From contig JAAWCE010000059.1 in the NCBI GenBank assembly GCA_022793065.1, positions 39,911 to 103,910 of the forward strand: a stretch of 64,000 nucleotides of DNA. The letters are read 5' to 3'. The notes beneath the pieces were generated by a model. That model saw nothing but the letters and a program-made list of their open reading frames with translations. It had not been told where the DNA came from and ran no database searches. This stretch comes from Lachnospiraceae bacterium. GTDB lineage: Bacteria > Bacillota > Clostridia > Lachnospirales > Lachnospiraceae. Within the stretch, counting starts at the first letter, position 1; the number at the start of each line of letters is the position of its first letter. Shown one piece after another: positions 1 through 11,400 of the stretch. Position numbers and translations under genes: made by a program.

Positions 1-3000
1 CCGGTGTCAGTTCATCCAGGCGGTCCACTGTCCAATCGCTCTCTCCCAATATGGAAATCGTATGATCCGAGCCAATTTTAATCGGCATCCAGACAGTACG
101 GCTATCCGTCAGGTTGTTTCCGTTCCAGCGGTCTCCCATGTAAATAAATTTGCCGTTTTCCGCATCCAGAGGCAATACATATGTCACCTGGGTATCAAAA
201 CACTTTCCGGTATCATTCTGTGCGGGATTTCCCACCTTCTCCCAGCCTGAGAACATATCCTGGCTGCGATAATAAGTATGAGCCGTACTGTTCCAGCCAT
301 CCGTACCGCTGGTAATCAGATAGTACCATCCGTCATACTTCATAATGGCCGGCGCTTCTCTGCTGTCATCGTTTACAATCCTGTAAGCGGCTTCTTTTCC
401 CACTTCCGCCTTATCGCCCGCTGCAATGGGGCCTGTGTACTCACTGTTCAGCAATGACACATATAATTTTGCGTTCATTTCACTGGAATACACCACATAC
501 GCATCATCCACATGGTCGCCGTTTTTATCTACACCCTTGTCTACAAAGACCGTCATGTCTCTGGCCTCTCCCAGACGGCTTGCATGTAATGAAGTATCAT
601 AGTTCATCCTGGTCATATTCACCAGCTTAAAAGGTCCGAATGGCGTCTCACTCTCAGCAAAGCCTACCATAGCCCTGCTGTAACGGCTGCCGCTGCAGTT
701 GCCCACACATCCTCCTGCTACCCAGTCGTTTAAGTCTTTGTTATTGTACAAAATTCCATCCGCATGAAATACGATAATAAATTTCTTTGTGGACTCGTTA
801 TAAATCATCTTAGGTCGTTCTGTAATACAATAGTTGCCGTACAACCCTTCAAATGCAAGCTGCAAAGGCGTGGTCTGTACCGTCCCCTGGGTCTTGCTGT
901 CCGGATACAGGAAACTGGAAGCCGTTATGGGCGTCTCGTCATAAGTCTTAGCCGTCCATGCGGTATCGTAAAGTCCTGTAGGTTCCTTGTCAAATTCCGT
1001 CACATAAGCTCTCAGGAACAGTTTCACATTTCCAAACGCTTCTTCCGATACTCCCGCCGGTGCCGTCTCCATTTTTCCCCATGACTTCAGCGTTTCCAAA
1101 TTGGTCTGTGAAAGTTTCATGGCGTTATATGCCTGTGTTGTTCCTTCACCTGACGCCCCTGGATTGCTGCTGAGATTTGTAATTGCCTTCTGGTCCGATT
1201 CCTCCACCGGCAAAATTACATTCTGCAGATACAGCACATTGCCGCGGTCCTTCCAATTATAAAGGTCTGTGGAAGCATAGCAGCGCACACCGTCAACCGG
1301 ACGTGTGTTATTGGTCTTATTCTCTCCATACCAGAGATAAACCGTCTTGCCTTCCGTAATGATACCATCCCCGTCAAGGTCAAAGTTTACACAATCCTGA
1401 CCGGTTCCCTCCTTCATAGCTATGGCAGATCCGCCGTGGGCCTGCATGGGAAGTCCCGTGTCCGCAAGGATTACGCTGCCCTTCTGTCCGGGAATACTTA
1501 CATACGCACCCGGTATCACTCTGAGATTCTCAACTATTTCATTCAGTTGATTCATGCAATCCTTCATTGCATCATTGGTACTATTTTCATCTTGTAAAAG
1601 TGCGTCGCCCTGTTTCATTACCAAATCCAGATCTTTCAGGTTATCCTTTGGCGGCGCGCCGGCTCCGGTATATTGTCCCGGCGCTAACGGTTCTTCCGCA
1701 TAAAGAATCCCCGCGGCTTTATCCTCGTCCAGCTTCCTCTGAATCCGTTCCATCAATGCCTGCAATTCCTTTTTAATAACTTCAGGGTCATTGGGGGAAG
1801 GGGGATTCAGTTTCCGCCATCTGCGCCATGCAGTCTCGGCACATGCAGTAGTTTCATCCAAACTGCTTCCCAACACCACAATATTATCATATCGTCCCGT
1901 GAGCATGTAGTTGGTATTGAAGGACCTGCCCAACATAGCTTCCGGATTTTCCATCTGGCTCAGTTTAAATCCTACATCCGCAACTTCTCCCACTTTTTGC
2001 CCGTTGGCATAGATTACAACGGAACCGTTTTGTCCGTCTTTCTCCTGATATGTCATGGCCACGCTGTTCCAGCCCGATCCTTCTATTCCTTCCAGGCTGA
2101 TAAAATGATTGCTGACACCGCCATTATCTCCGCCATAACCAAACTTATCAGACAAGGTCAGAAGACGTAAGGCGTTCTCTCCGCTTCCAATGGTCATTGC
2201 CACACTCTTGTCATTGACTTCCGATGCGCCGGGCGCCCCTGAACGATTCACATCCAGCAGCACAGTAAATTCTGTCTTGTTAAAATATCCTTTTGCATCT
2301 TTCACAAAGGCGTGATTCTGATTCTTATTATCCCATCCGCTGGAAAGGTCCAGTATTTTGCCAAATCCCATTTCAGGCGTCAGTACTGCGCCTGTGGTAA
2401 GGCTCAATTTGTCATTGTCTTCCAAAGGTTGGTCATACCCTGCCGGAAGCTGTGCAATCGGGCGTTCCGGTTCCTCTTCCGACGCCCTGGCCATCACTGC
2501 AAGCCAACTGATTACGGGCGCCTGGCTTCCCGTAGCTGTCAGAGTATACGTAACCACCCCGTCTTGATCCACAGTAAAATCCGCTCTGTTCACCAGATCG
2601 CCGCTGCTTCCGTTCAAATTGATAGTACCTGCATTTCTATCGGTCCCGTCCACATTCAGGGAAGCCGACATGGGCCGATTCATATTCCACCACTCGCTAT
2701 GGCCGGAATACAGGGTATAATTTCCTGCCGGCAGCGTAAACGCATAGGATAAGGTTTCTCCCGTCTTATTCTGCGCTCCATAGATTCCGGTTGCAGTTTT
2801 ATCCGTGGTGGACGTAAATCCTTTGGTTCCTGCATCCTGGTCTACAAGCCCCCAGGTATTGTCTGCCGTCTTCAACTGATCATATACCTGGTTCAGCAGC
2901 CGATTGCCCACAAGTTCTTTTACTGCCTCAAAACTCTCCGTAGTATCTACTTTGGCATCATCTGCTTTAAAGCCTGTAACCGTATCTATAAAGTAAACGG

Positions 3001-6000
3001 TATCTTTGGATACCACTTCCACAGGCACAGATACTACCACATCCAATCCGGCAACGTTTTTAGCGCCCTGGACAGTTCCGGTGATTACTGCGCTTTTGAA
3101 TAACTTATCAGCAAGGGCTTCCTTATCAATGTTCCATACCACATCCAGGTCTTTTTCCTGGCCTCCTACGGTACGCACTTTCACCTGTGCCGGTAATTTC
3201 CCTTCGGCGGCCTCCACATCCTCCGCTGCCACAGCAATGCGGGGCAGTTCGGTCACAATTTCCGCTACCGCGTCATTGTCCGCCGCTTCTCTTTCTCCCA
3301 ATCCATATATAGCGTCAAGGTTGAATGTTCCTTCTTTTACCACTACCCTAACATCATGTTCCTTCATCCCCAAATCGGACATACTGTATGCTTCATAGCG
3401 CCTTGGCACCGCAGTCACGGCAACATCCGAATCTTTCAAAGCGCCGTCCACATAAACATCCAGCTTTACGGTGCTGTCATTACTGCCTATGAGTGCAAAA
3501 CCATCTCCATTTACCTTAAAGCCAAAAGCCGCTCCCTGGCTTCCCTTGGAAACAGTACGGTACCAGTCGTCGGCGCTGCCGCCGCCGGGATTATCAATGG
3601 TCCAGTTTCCTTCATAAATTACACTTTCATCCTGTCCGTCTATCATGGACAGCGCATAAGGGATTCCCCCTTTTACTTTCTTTACCACCAGATTATCAAA
3701 AGTAACCTGGCTCCATGTGGAACTAAGTTTTACACGGCCTGACAGCATAGGATTTGCATCCTGATATATAGCCACAATCTTACCGTCTACGGCTGCAGTA
3801 ACAGTATCTCCCAGTCCCATCAAAAACAGCGTATAGCCGCCGTCCGCAGAAGCATCTACACTGCCGTCCGCTACCTTTGTCCCCACACGGTACAATTCCC
3901 AGCTTCCGGCACCGTTCATACGCAAGGTATAGCCGCTCTGATTCCAGTTCATACCTGTCTGAGTCCGTATCCCCAGTCCAACCCATGAACTGCTGCCTGC
4001 ATCCGGTATCTGTGCCTGAATTTCCACGGAATAATCCATCCAGCGAAAATCTCCTACAATGGTTGCCGGATCACCGCCGTTCCACTGGCTTACGCTGCTG
4101 TCCAACGCCTGCTTTAAGCGATTGTTCTCCACAATCCACGCGCCATGGGTATCCAGCATATAGCGGGGTTCATTGCCCCTGGCTTTGATATAAGGCACGC
4201 TGCTTTCGCCCTGAATCAAACTGTACTGGGGCATGTCAGGCTCATCGGCATAGTCAAAATCATCGGCATATAAAATATCGTCCGTCAAATCCTGCCCTCT
4301 TCCGGTTGCGCCTGTGTCCAGCACGGTTCTGTCATCATTGTGTATCCGCTCTTCCGGCGTCTGCACCGGAGCCGCCTCTGCGTCGGTCAATGTGGTAGCC
4401 GTGACCACACTGTACGCGGGAATGGATACAATCCAGCTTCCGTCCACACATGCAATCTCTCCCCCATCCTGGAGGTAATTTTTTGTCTCCGTAACCCACT
4501 TGTGAAGGGCCTGGTTGGCGTCCACCGCCATATCCTCCGCCTTGATACGAAACGTCTTTGAATTCTGTGTGTTATTCACGAATATCACAGTAAAGTCCTG
4601 TTTATCCGGTGACGCCAATGTCAAATATCCTGCCTTGCCGTCGATTCCGGCCGTGGCATGTTCATTGTCCGTACCTGCAAAAGCCCCCTGGGTACTCTGT
4701 GGAATGGCTCTCCAAATTCCTTTCGTCTGGTTTTCATCCTCCCAGCCCAGCTTTGCAAATTTTGCAAAATGCTCCAGCATACACAATGCCGGGTCATAAT
4801 GGATATATCCGCTCCAGGGATCTCTGGCGCTGAGCAACTCTTTATGACCATACTGAATACCTTCATAGAAGGACCCAATGGCCGGCTGGAAAATATAGTG
4901 TGTACGTCTGGAAGACGCAAAAGCAGTGATAAAACTGTCCATCAACGCCAAAGGACTCTGATAACCGCCGATGGATTCATAGCCGTATTCTGAGGTCTTG
5001 GTTTCCTGTAATTCACTGTATCCAAAAGTAGCGCAGCCCTCGCTGTACCATACTTCTTTATCATCCTCATCTGCCATTCTTACATAATCGTCCGTAGCAT
5101 TGGTACGGTAATGGAACCCGATGATATCCACAGTATTGTACAAATCCGCATCATTGCGCATCAAAGGTACAATCTTCAGCCCCTTATTTTCGTCCGACGC
5201 TATAATACGGATACTCTTATATGCTTCCTGTGCCAACTCATCCATATAATCAGGAAAAGCGTCTTCTCTTAATATTCTTTCCTTATACCATTTTATAAAT
5301 TTCCCGTCAGGTGAACCCGTCTCATTTTTATCCGGATTTACAAAGTCCACCATATATCCATACTTCTCATAGGCATCGAAAATGGTATCCCGATACCATA
5401 TGTACATCTCTTCATATCCCGCTTCCGTATCGCTGTTTTCTTTAAACCCTGCATCCTTGACCCAGTTGGGGTATCCCCATCTGAGAATACTTACCTTTAC
5501 GTCGGGATTGATTTTCTTGGCGTCCGCCGCCATGACAAATCCCGGAGAACGGGAGGCATCCGCTATATCGTCTGCAGAACGCATGGTACAGGCTTCCGCT
5601 CCGGTAGAGTTGTTGCCATCGTTTCCCATCTCCATCTTTATATGAGTGAACAATGGATATGGCCCGTCAAAAAGGAAATGCATCATTTCCCAATACTTAT
5701 CCGGATTTTCCGCCTTGTAGTCCAACAGCAGATTGCTGGTGCTGTTGCCGTTTAACATTCCAAATCCCTTATAGCTTAATCCATTGACTTTGCCCGCTGC
5801 CGTATCCACATCGCCGCCTTTTATGACAATTTCTCCAGGCGTTAATGCCTCAAGCACCTTTTTCAGCTTTGCGGCGCCGGCATTAATATCCTCCTGGCTG
5901 TCGCTTGTTAAAAGGTCTTTGGCTTCTGCCAATGCGGTTGTCAGCTCATCGGAGGTAATCCCCACCGCAATCAGCGCCTCTGCCTCCTGAATGGCTGTCT

Positions 6001-8023
6001 CCAATTCCAGGGTATTCATTCCCGGATTCTCTTTCTTCCATTTTCGCCAATAGGTTTCCTGGCAAAGTACGTCGCTTCCTACCACGCTGTCAAATACTAT
6101 CAAATTATCATAAGTTCCCTGTTGAAGATAATTGGTATTAAATGTTCTGGCAAGCATGGCTTTCAGATCTCCCATGTCGCTGAGCTTGAATCCCACATCC
6201 TCAATTACGGCCGCCTGTTTCCCGTTTGCATAGACAGTCACGGCTGTCTTACCGTCGTCCTTCTCTTCGTAGGTCATTGCCAGCGCGTTCCATCCACCCT
6301 GTTCCACATAGTCCATATTCACCATATTGTTGCTGACGCCGCCGTTGTCCGCGCCATAACCAAATTTCCCGGACCAGGTCAGCAGATGCAGACTATTGCC
6401 CGCATTTCCGATACTCAATGCAACTCTCTGGTCAACACGGTTGGTATCGGCCGTGGGTGCAGTCTGCTCCACATCCAGCAATACTGTGAATGTTTTCTTC
6501 TTGAACAGATTCGGCGCTTCTTTTATAGAAGCATGCCCCTGATTCTGGTTATTCCATTGAACGCTCACATTTATCATGTTCTTGAATCCCGTCACCAGAG
6601 ATATATCGGCTTTTTCCGCCGCTTCTACGCCGTCATTGTCCTCCAACGGCCGGTTATATCCGGCGGGAAGCTGACTGGTAGGGCGCGTAGGTTCCTGCCC
6701 AGGATCAAGCTCCTGATAGACTTCGTCCTGTACCACCGCAAGCCAACTGATGGCCGGCGCCTTCTTATCGGCAGCCTTTACGGTAAACTTAACCGTCTGT
6801 GCCTTTGTTATCGTAAACTGACCGCTCCAGCTATTTGTCACCGTGTTGGTCCCTACGCTCACCTGTCCGGTGACTAGCTGCGTGCCATTCTCGCCGGTCA
6901 CGCTCAGCTTCATAGGACGGTTTGGCGTACTGCTGGGCCACCATTCCTTATGAAATGAAGTAAGCGTATATTTACCTGCCGGCAGTGCAAATTCATATGC
7001 TATGGTGGAGTCCACCTCATCATTGCCATAAAGTCCGGTGTCGTCTTTATCAGTCGCAGTGGTTTTTCCTTTGACCTTAGCCGCCGCAACCAGCCCCCAG
7101 GTATTGTCATCCGACTTCATCTGTTCATAACTGTCATTGAGCAGCCCTTCTCCCACCAGGGCTTTTACCGCTTCATAGGGCTTGCTGCCCGCGCCCGCGC
7201 CCATATCATAGGAATCAATGAAGTATACCAGATTTTCAGGTATCACTTCCACCGTATATTCCACATTGGCGTTATCCTTCACCTTAACCGTCTGGAACGC
7301 TGTTGCAAAATTATCCGCCGTCACTCCGTCCGCCCATGTTACTCCTTCTATTTCAGGAACCCCCCCCACATAGGTAGCGACATGTTTTTCCGTTTCGGCT
7401 ATGACAGACGGTACAGCGCTGACTGCTGACATGTTCCCGGAAGGCACAGTTGAAGTCTGTCCTGTTCCCGGCAATGTCTGCGGTGCGTCCGTTCCCTGTA
7501 CCCCTTCCGGAGATGTCTGTGGTGCATCCGTTCCCTGTACCCCTTCCGGAGATGTCTGCGGTGCATCGTTTCCCTGTACCCCTTCCGGAGATGTCTGCGG
7601 TGCATCCGTTCCCTGTACGCCCTCCGGGGATGTCTGCGGCCCGTCCGTTCCCTGCGGTATGTCTGATTCCTTTATATCTTCCGGCAATTCGGTTTTGGTA
7701 CTTTCATCTTCTGAATTGTCCGGCTCCTGATTTGAATTCCCCGGCTTTGGAGTTGTCACGTCCGGCTCCACATCCAACGTACTTTCTGCACCGTTATCTT
7801 CCGGCGGCTGGAGTATTCCGTCGGAATCTCCCCCGATTGAGATTTCAGTCTGGATTTCATTCTCAAAATCTTCCTGATCTTCAGGAGACTGGTTCACAAG
7901 ATTCTGCTCTGACACCCCCTGCCCGGCAGCATAGGCCGCTTGTGATGGCGCCACTGACGTTGCCAACATAGCGGCTGACAACGCCAGACTCAAGATCTGA
8001 TGTCTTTTTCTCTTTCTCCTCAT
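1..8023 (-). CDS. Giant secreted GH59 beta-galactosidase-family enzyme with C-terminal GH43 module (partial, runs off left edge)
   Basis: The frame stays open from the ATG at 8023 to the window edge, at least 2,674 residues. The start follows AAAGGAG with a 6-nt gap. Order seen: signal peptide (1-32), a 13-residue tandem repeat (about 121-180), a jelly-roll-like domain with a FIDS motif, a LamG-like domain, a helical linker, the GH59 catalytic domain (about 745-1225), a GALC-like lectin domain, a second jelly-roll, an Ig-like domain, a second FIDT jelly-roll, a second LamG, then a GH43-like module from about 2165. GH59 acid/base and nucleophile are probably Glu901 (DKNETG) and Glu995 (WYSEGC). 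The GH43 part resembles exo-beta-1,3-galactanases (AHGG, YLWYGE, STDLYNW motifs). It is a paralogue of the next gene upstream in transcription order. The substrate is inferred to be a galactose-rich glycan; family membership is firmer than specificity. Confidence 0.85.
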   Translation of the reverse strand, partial: MRRKRKRHQILSLALSAAMLATSVAPSQAAYAAGQGVSEQNLVNQSPEDQEDFENEIQTEISIGGDSDGILQPPEDNGAESTLDVEPDVTTPKPGNSNQEPDNSEDESTKTELPEDIKESDIPQGTDGPQTSPEGVQGTDAPQTSPEGVQGNDAPQTSPEGVQGTDAPQTSPEGVQGTDAPQTLPGTGQTSTVPSGNMSAVSAVPSVIAETEKHVATYVGGVPEIEGVTWADGVTADNFATAFQTVKVKDNANVEYTVEVIPENLVYFIDSYDMGAGAGSKPYEAVKALVGEGLLNDSYEQMKSDDNTWGLVAAAKVKGKTTATDKDDTGLYGNDEVDSTIAYEFALPAGKYTLTSFHKEWWPSSTPNRPMKLSVTGENGTQLVTGQVSVGTNTVTNSWSGQFTITKAQTVKFTVKAADKKAPAISWLAVVQDEVYQELDPGQEPTRPTSQLPAGYNRPLEDNDGVEAAEKADISLVTGFKNMINVSVQWNNQNQGHASIKEAPNLFKKKTFTVLLDVEQTAPTADTNRVDQRVALSIGNAGNSLHLLTWSGKFGYGADNGGVSNNMVNMDYVEQGGWNALAMTYEEKDDGKTAVTVYANGKQAAVIEDVGFKLSDMGDLKAMLARTFNTNYLQQGTYDNLIVFDSVVGSDVLCQETYWRKWKKENPGMNTLELETAIQEAEALIAVGITSDELTTALAEAKDLLTSDSQEDINAGAAKLKKVLEALTPGEIVIKGGDVDTAAGKVNGLSYKGFGMLNGNSTSNLLLDYKAENPDKYWEMMHFLFDGPYPLFTHIKMEMGNDGNNSTGAEACTMRSADDIADASRSPGFVMAADAKKINPDVKVSILRWGYPNWVKDAGFKENSDTEAGYEEMYIWYRDTIFDAYEKYGYMVDFVNPDKNETGSPDGKFIKWYKERILREDAFPDYMDELAQEAYKSIRIIASDENKGLKIVPLMRNDADLYNTVDIIGFHYRTNATDDYVRMADEDDKEVWYSEGCATFGYSELQETKTSEYGYESIGGYQSPLALMDSFITAFASSRRTHYIFQPAIGSFYEGIQYGHKELLSARDPWSGYIHYDPALCMLEHFAKFAKLGWEDENQTKGIWRAIPQSTQGAFAGTDNEHATAGIDGKAGYLTLASPDKQDFTVIFVNNTQNSKTFRIKAEDMAVDANQALHKWVTETKNYLQDGGEIACVDGSWIVSIPAYSVVTATTLTDAEAAPVQTPEERIHNDDRTVLDTGATGRGQDLTDDILYADDFDYADEPDMPQYSLIQGESSVPYIKARGNEPRYMLDTHGAWIVENNRLKQALDSSVSQWNGGDPATIVGDFRWMDYSVEIQAQIPDAGSSSWVGLGIRTQTGMNWNQSGYTLRMNGAGSWELYRVGTKVADGSVDASADGGYTLFLMGLGDTVTAAVDGKIVAIYQDANPMLSGRVKLSSTWSQVTFDNLVVKKVKGGIPYALSMIDGQDESVIYEGNWTIDNPGGGSADDWYRTVSKGSQGAAFGFKVNGDGFALIGSNDSTVKLDVYVDGALKDSDVAVTAVPRRYEAYSMSDLGMKEHDVRVVVKEGTFNLDAIYGLGEREAADNDAVAEIVTELPRIAVAAEDVEAAEGKLPAQVKVRTVGGQEKDLDVVWNIDKEALADKLFKSAVITGTVQGAKNVAGLDVVVSVPVEVVSKDTVYFIDTVTGFKADDAKVDTTESFEAVKELVGNRLLNQVYDQLKTADNTWGLVDQDAGTKGFTSTTDKTATGIYGAQNKTGETLSYAFTLPAGNYTLYSGHSEWWNMNRPMSASLNVDGTDRNAGTINLNGSSGDLVNRADFTVDQDGVVTYTLTATGSQAPVISWLAVMARASEEEPERPIAQLPAGYDQPLEDNDKLSLTTGAVLTPEMGFGKILDLSSGWDNKNQNHAFVKDAKGYFNKTEFTVLLDVNRSGAPGASEVNDKSVAMTIGSGENALRLLTLSDKFGYGGDNGGVSNHFISLEGIEGSGWNSVAMTYQEKDGQNGSVVIYANGQKVGEVADVGFKLSQMENPEAMLGRSFNTNYMLTGRYDNIVVLGSSLDETTACAETAWRRWRKLNPPSPNDPEVIKKELQALMERIQRKLDEDKAAGILYAEEPLAPGQYTGAGAPPKDNLKDLDLVMKQGDALLQDENSTNDAMKDCMNQLNEIVENLRVIPGAYVSIPGQKGSVILADTGLPMQAHGGSAIAMKEGTGQDCVNFDLDGDGIITEGKTVYLWYGENKTNNTRPVDGVRCYASTDLYNWKDRGNVLYLQNVILPVEESDQKAITNLSSNPGASGEGTTQAYNAMKLSQTNLETLKSWGKMETAPAGVSEEAFGNVKLFLRAYVTEFDKEPTGLYDTAWTAKTYDETPITASSFLYPDSKTQGTVQTTPLQLAFEGLYGNYCITERPKMIYNESTKKFIIVFHADGILYNNKDLNDWVAGGCVGNCSGSRYSRAMVGFAESETPFGPFKLVNMTRMNYDTSLHASRLGEARDMTVFVDKGVDKNGDHVDDAYVVYSSEMNAKLYVSLLNSEYTGPIAAGDKAEVGKEAAYRIVNDDSREAPAIMKYDGWYYLITSGTDGWNSTAHTYYRSQDMFSGWEKVGNPAQNDTGKCFDTQVTYVLPLDAENGKFIYMGDRWNGNNLTDSRTVWMPIKIGSDHTISILGESDWTVDRLDELTP
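7482..7655 (-). repeat. 39-bp tandem coding repeat (four full copies plus a partial)
   Basis: Units begin at 7482, 7521, 7560, 7599 and 7638 and encode a 13-residue Pro/Thr/Gln-rich unit of the type GTDAPQTSPEGVQ. The repeat forms a flexible spacer between signal peptide and first domain. The paralogous gene at 8427-14834 has a degenerate version of the same spacer near 14370-14500. It is in frame, so copy-number changes would alter spacer length without breaking the protein. Confidence 0.9.
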
Positions 8024-8139
8024 CGTTTCTCCTTTCTTTTACTCTATTTTGCCAGCATTTGCATTACACAAAGAAAATTGCTCCCCTTCTTTGACGCAGC
8101 AATGGGCCCACTCCACCTAAATAAAATATTCACACTTTA

Positions 8140-8193
8140 ACTATAATCAGAATTTCCTTTGAAATCCATGTAGATACCCCAAATTTCATGTCT
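8140..8193 (-). promoter_or_regulatory. Promoter and probable AraC-type operator of the GH59/GH43 gene
   Basis: Read on the minus strand, -35 TGGATT (8163-8168) and -10 TATAGT (8140-8145) are 17 bp apart. The -35 is weak, as expected for an activated promoter. Upstream lies a direct repeat of ACATGRWWTT, start to start 20 bp, with its proximal copy overlapping the -35. The same arrangement, including spacing, stands upstream of the paralogous gene (14959-15012). Binding by the AraC-type regulator at 22421 is inferred. Confidence 0.7.
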
Positions 8194-8285
8194 TATTTAT
8201 CCTGTTTTCCAAAAGCAAACCAAATACCATACATATTTTTAAAATACCATGCACAATCTTAAGATTTTGCTTCTGAATACACAGC

Positions 8286-8329
8286 AAACCGCCGCACCGG
8301 CTGAAACACGCAACCCGGTACGGCGGTTT
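8286..8329 (-). terminator. Hairpin terminator after the tethered GH59 gene
   Basis: Imperfect 15-bp inverted repeat (AAACCGCCG-ACCGG paired with CCGGT-CGGCGGTTT) about 100 nt past the stop at 8427. On the minus strand only a short T run follows; on the plus strand TTTTTCTT follows, so termination could be bidirectional. The rest of the 8024-8426 gap holds the promoter of the next gene. Confidence 0.6.
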
Positions 8330-8426
8330 TTCTTATCATTCCCTATGAAAATCATACTTCAGATTTTTACCATAGGTTCCGACCTGACTACCTATTTAAT
8401 TTATACCAATCAAAATTCTTGGACGT

Positions 8427-11400
8427 TTACTCTTCTTCCTTTCTGCGTGCTGCAAGAATTCCGAATACCACAGCGGACGATCCACAGAGAATGGCTGCGA
8501 TTATCAGCCAAATTGTTGATGTGCTGTCTTTCTGCATATCCATTGCAGCTGCCATACTTGCGCTTCCGTCAGAAGGCAGAATACGTTCAAATCCACTGTA
8601 ATCATATGTTTTAGGACTGGTTGCTTTGTCTTGTCCGGAATCGTCAGATGCAGATTCATCGTCGTCATCTTCATCACCGTCAGCCTCTTCTACAGTTCTG
8701 TAGATAATGGTATAAGGGCTGAATCCTGTGGCCGTAATCCAGAAGCAATCTTCTTCCTTTTCTACCGGCACCTGTTCCGTATTGTGAAGAACGATCAATT
8801 CATCTTTGCTTGAATGACCTTCGCTATACGCAAATTTCAATTTCACGCTTCCGTTTGCAAGTTTTACAACTCTATTTGTGTCACTCTCATATGCCTTGAT
8901 ATCATAATAAATTACATGAACCTTTGCTGACCCACTCTCCGCAATCAGTCTTTCCACCATATCTTTGACAGCCTGCGACGGGTTGGAAGCAATTTCCGCA
9001 CGAATGACAATGTCGCTCGAAACATCTTGATTATCCTCTGTGGTAAATTTGGTGTCTCCATCCACCTTCACATCCGTTACTACATTCTTATCTCCATTTA
9101 CCACAATATCATCTGGCGTAGGCTCTGTACTTGGTTCTGTGGACGGTTCTGTGCTCGGTTCCGTACTGGGTTCTGCAGACGGTTCCGTACTTGGCTCTGT
9201 GCTCGGTTCCGTACTGGGTTCTGCAGACGGCTCTGTACTCGGCTCTGTGGACGGTTCCGTACTGGGTTCTGTGGACGGCTCTGTACTCGGTTCCGTACTG
9301 GGTTCTGTGGACGGCTCTGTACTCGGTTCCGTACTGGGTTCTGTGGACGGTTCCGTACTTGGCTCTGTGGACGGCTCTGTACTCGGTTCCGGATCTTCAG
9401 TTTTTTGTACTACTGCAAGCCAACTGATTACCGGGGCCTGGGTTCCTTCTGCCGTTATTGTATATGTAACCACGCCCTCCTTCTCCACTTTAAAGCTCAC
9501 TACATTTATCAGATCTCCGCTGCTTCCGCTGAGATTAATGTTGCCTGCCGCCTGTGTCGCGCCATCAACGGTTAAAGACGTTGACATGGGACGAGTCTGA
9601 CTCCACCATTCTCTATGGGCAGAATACAAAGTATACTCTCCTGCCGGTAACGTAAGATCATAGGACAATGTCTCTCCTTTTTGGTTATAGCAGCCATAAA
9701 TACCTGTATCCATAGGATCTGCCGTTCCATTTGCCACTCTTGTACCTGCATCTTTGTCCACAAGCCCCCAACTGTTTGTTTCTTCTTTCAGTTGGTCATA
9801 TGCCTGGTTCAAAAGTTTGTCTCCCAGAAGTCCTTTTACAAGTTCAAAACTTTCCGTAGTATCAATCTTAGCATCGCCAGATCCAAATGCTGTTACAGTA
9901 TCAATATAGTAAACCGTATTCTCCGATACTATCAAGTTCACAGGCACAGATACAATTACATCCAGCCCTGCAGCATTTTTCGCGCCTTCTACAGTACCGG
10001 AAATCACAGCACTTCCGAACATATTTTCCACCAGCGCGTTTTTGTCAAGCACCCATTTCACAGGGAATACTTTTTCTTCCCCGCCATAGGTAAGAACCGT
10101 TACTTCATCAGGCAATTTATCCATTATCTGTTCTGACTGTTCTGTAGCGATTTCAATAGCGTCCAGTTTGGTAACAACCTGTGCAACCGCATTGGGGTCC
10201 GCCGCCTCTCTCTCGCCCAATCCGAACAAAGCATCCAACGTCAATGTGCCTTCCTTTACTACTACTTTAACATTGTGATCCTTTAATCCAAGACCTGACA
10301 AAGTATATGCCTCATAACGTTTGGGCACTGCCTTCAGCGCTGCATTTTCAGCCTTTAGTTCGCCATCTACATACACATCCAATTTTACTGAGGAAGAATT
10401 ACTTCCCATGATGGAAAATCCATCTCCATAAACATCAAAACTGAAAGATGCCCCCTCGCTTCCTTTGGAAATAGTACGATACCAGTCGTCGGCGCTGCCG
10501 GCTCCGGGATTGTCAATAACCCATTTTCCCTCATAAGACACAGATTCATCCTGTCCGTCTACCATGGACAGCGCGTAGGGGATTCCCCCTTCCACTTTCT
10601 TCACTACAAGATCGTCAAAGTAAACCTGATTCCAGCCGGAACTGAGTTTTACACGGCCGGACAACATGGGATTGGCATCATTGTAAGCAGCTACTACCTG
10701 CTCGTTAATCATTGCGGTGACAGTATCCCCAAGTCCCATCAGGAACAAAGTATAACTACCGTCTGCGGAAGCATCTACCTTGCCGTCCGCTACCTTAGTG
10801 CCCACCCGGTACAGTTCCCACTTGCCTGCACCGTAGATGCGCAGCGTATAACCGCTGTTGTTCCAGTTCATACCTGTCTGAGAACGAATTCCCAGGCCGG
10901 CCCATACATTTTCATCGCCCTCAGGAATTTGCACTTTGATTTCTGCCGAGTAATCCATCCAGCGGAAATCGCCTACAATTGTAGAAGGATCGCCTCCGTT
11001 CCACTGGCTTACGCTCCTTCCCAGCTCCTGTTTCAGACGATTGTCTTCCACTACCCAGGCTCCATGGGTATCCAGCATATAACGAGGTTCATTTCCCCTT
11101 GCTTCCATATAGGATACTTCTGTTTCCGTTTGGGTCACAGCATTGTACTGTTTCATTTTAGGCTCATCTGCGTAATTAAAATCATCCGCATAGAGTATGT
11201 CGTCTGTAGTATCGTTTCCTCTGCCGGTTGCTCCCGTGTCCAGAACGGTACGTTCTTCGTTATGTATCCGCTCCTTTGGCGTTCTTTCGGGAACAGTATC
11301 CAACGTGGTAGCGGTAACCACACTGTAAGCCGGAATACTTACCACCCAGCCGCCGTTCTCGTAAGTAATTTCACCGCCATCCTGCAGATAACTATTTGTC

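Noticed and set aside
8450..8640. Sortase LPXTG anchor on the tethered GH59 enzyme
   Set aside because: SPKTY is a poor match and stands about 35 residues before the transmembrane helix; plain membrane anchoring is simpler.
9124..9391. Possible CRISPR-like array
   Set aside because: The period is 12 bp without unique spacers and stays in frame; it is a protein repeat.
9027..9600. Open frames on the plus strand across the STEP repeat
   Set aside because: They are the reverse complement of a 12-bp coding repeat; the minus-strand frame has domain structure on both sides.
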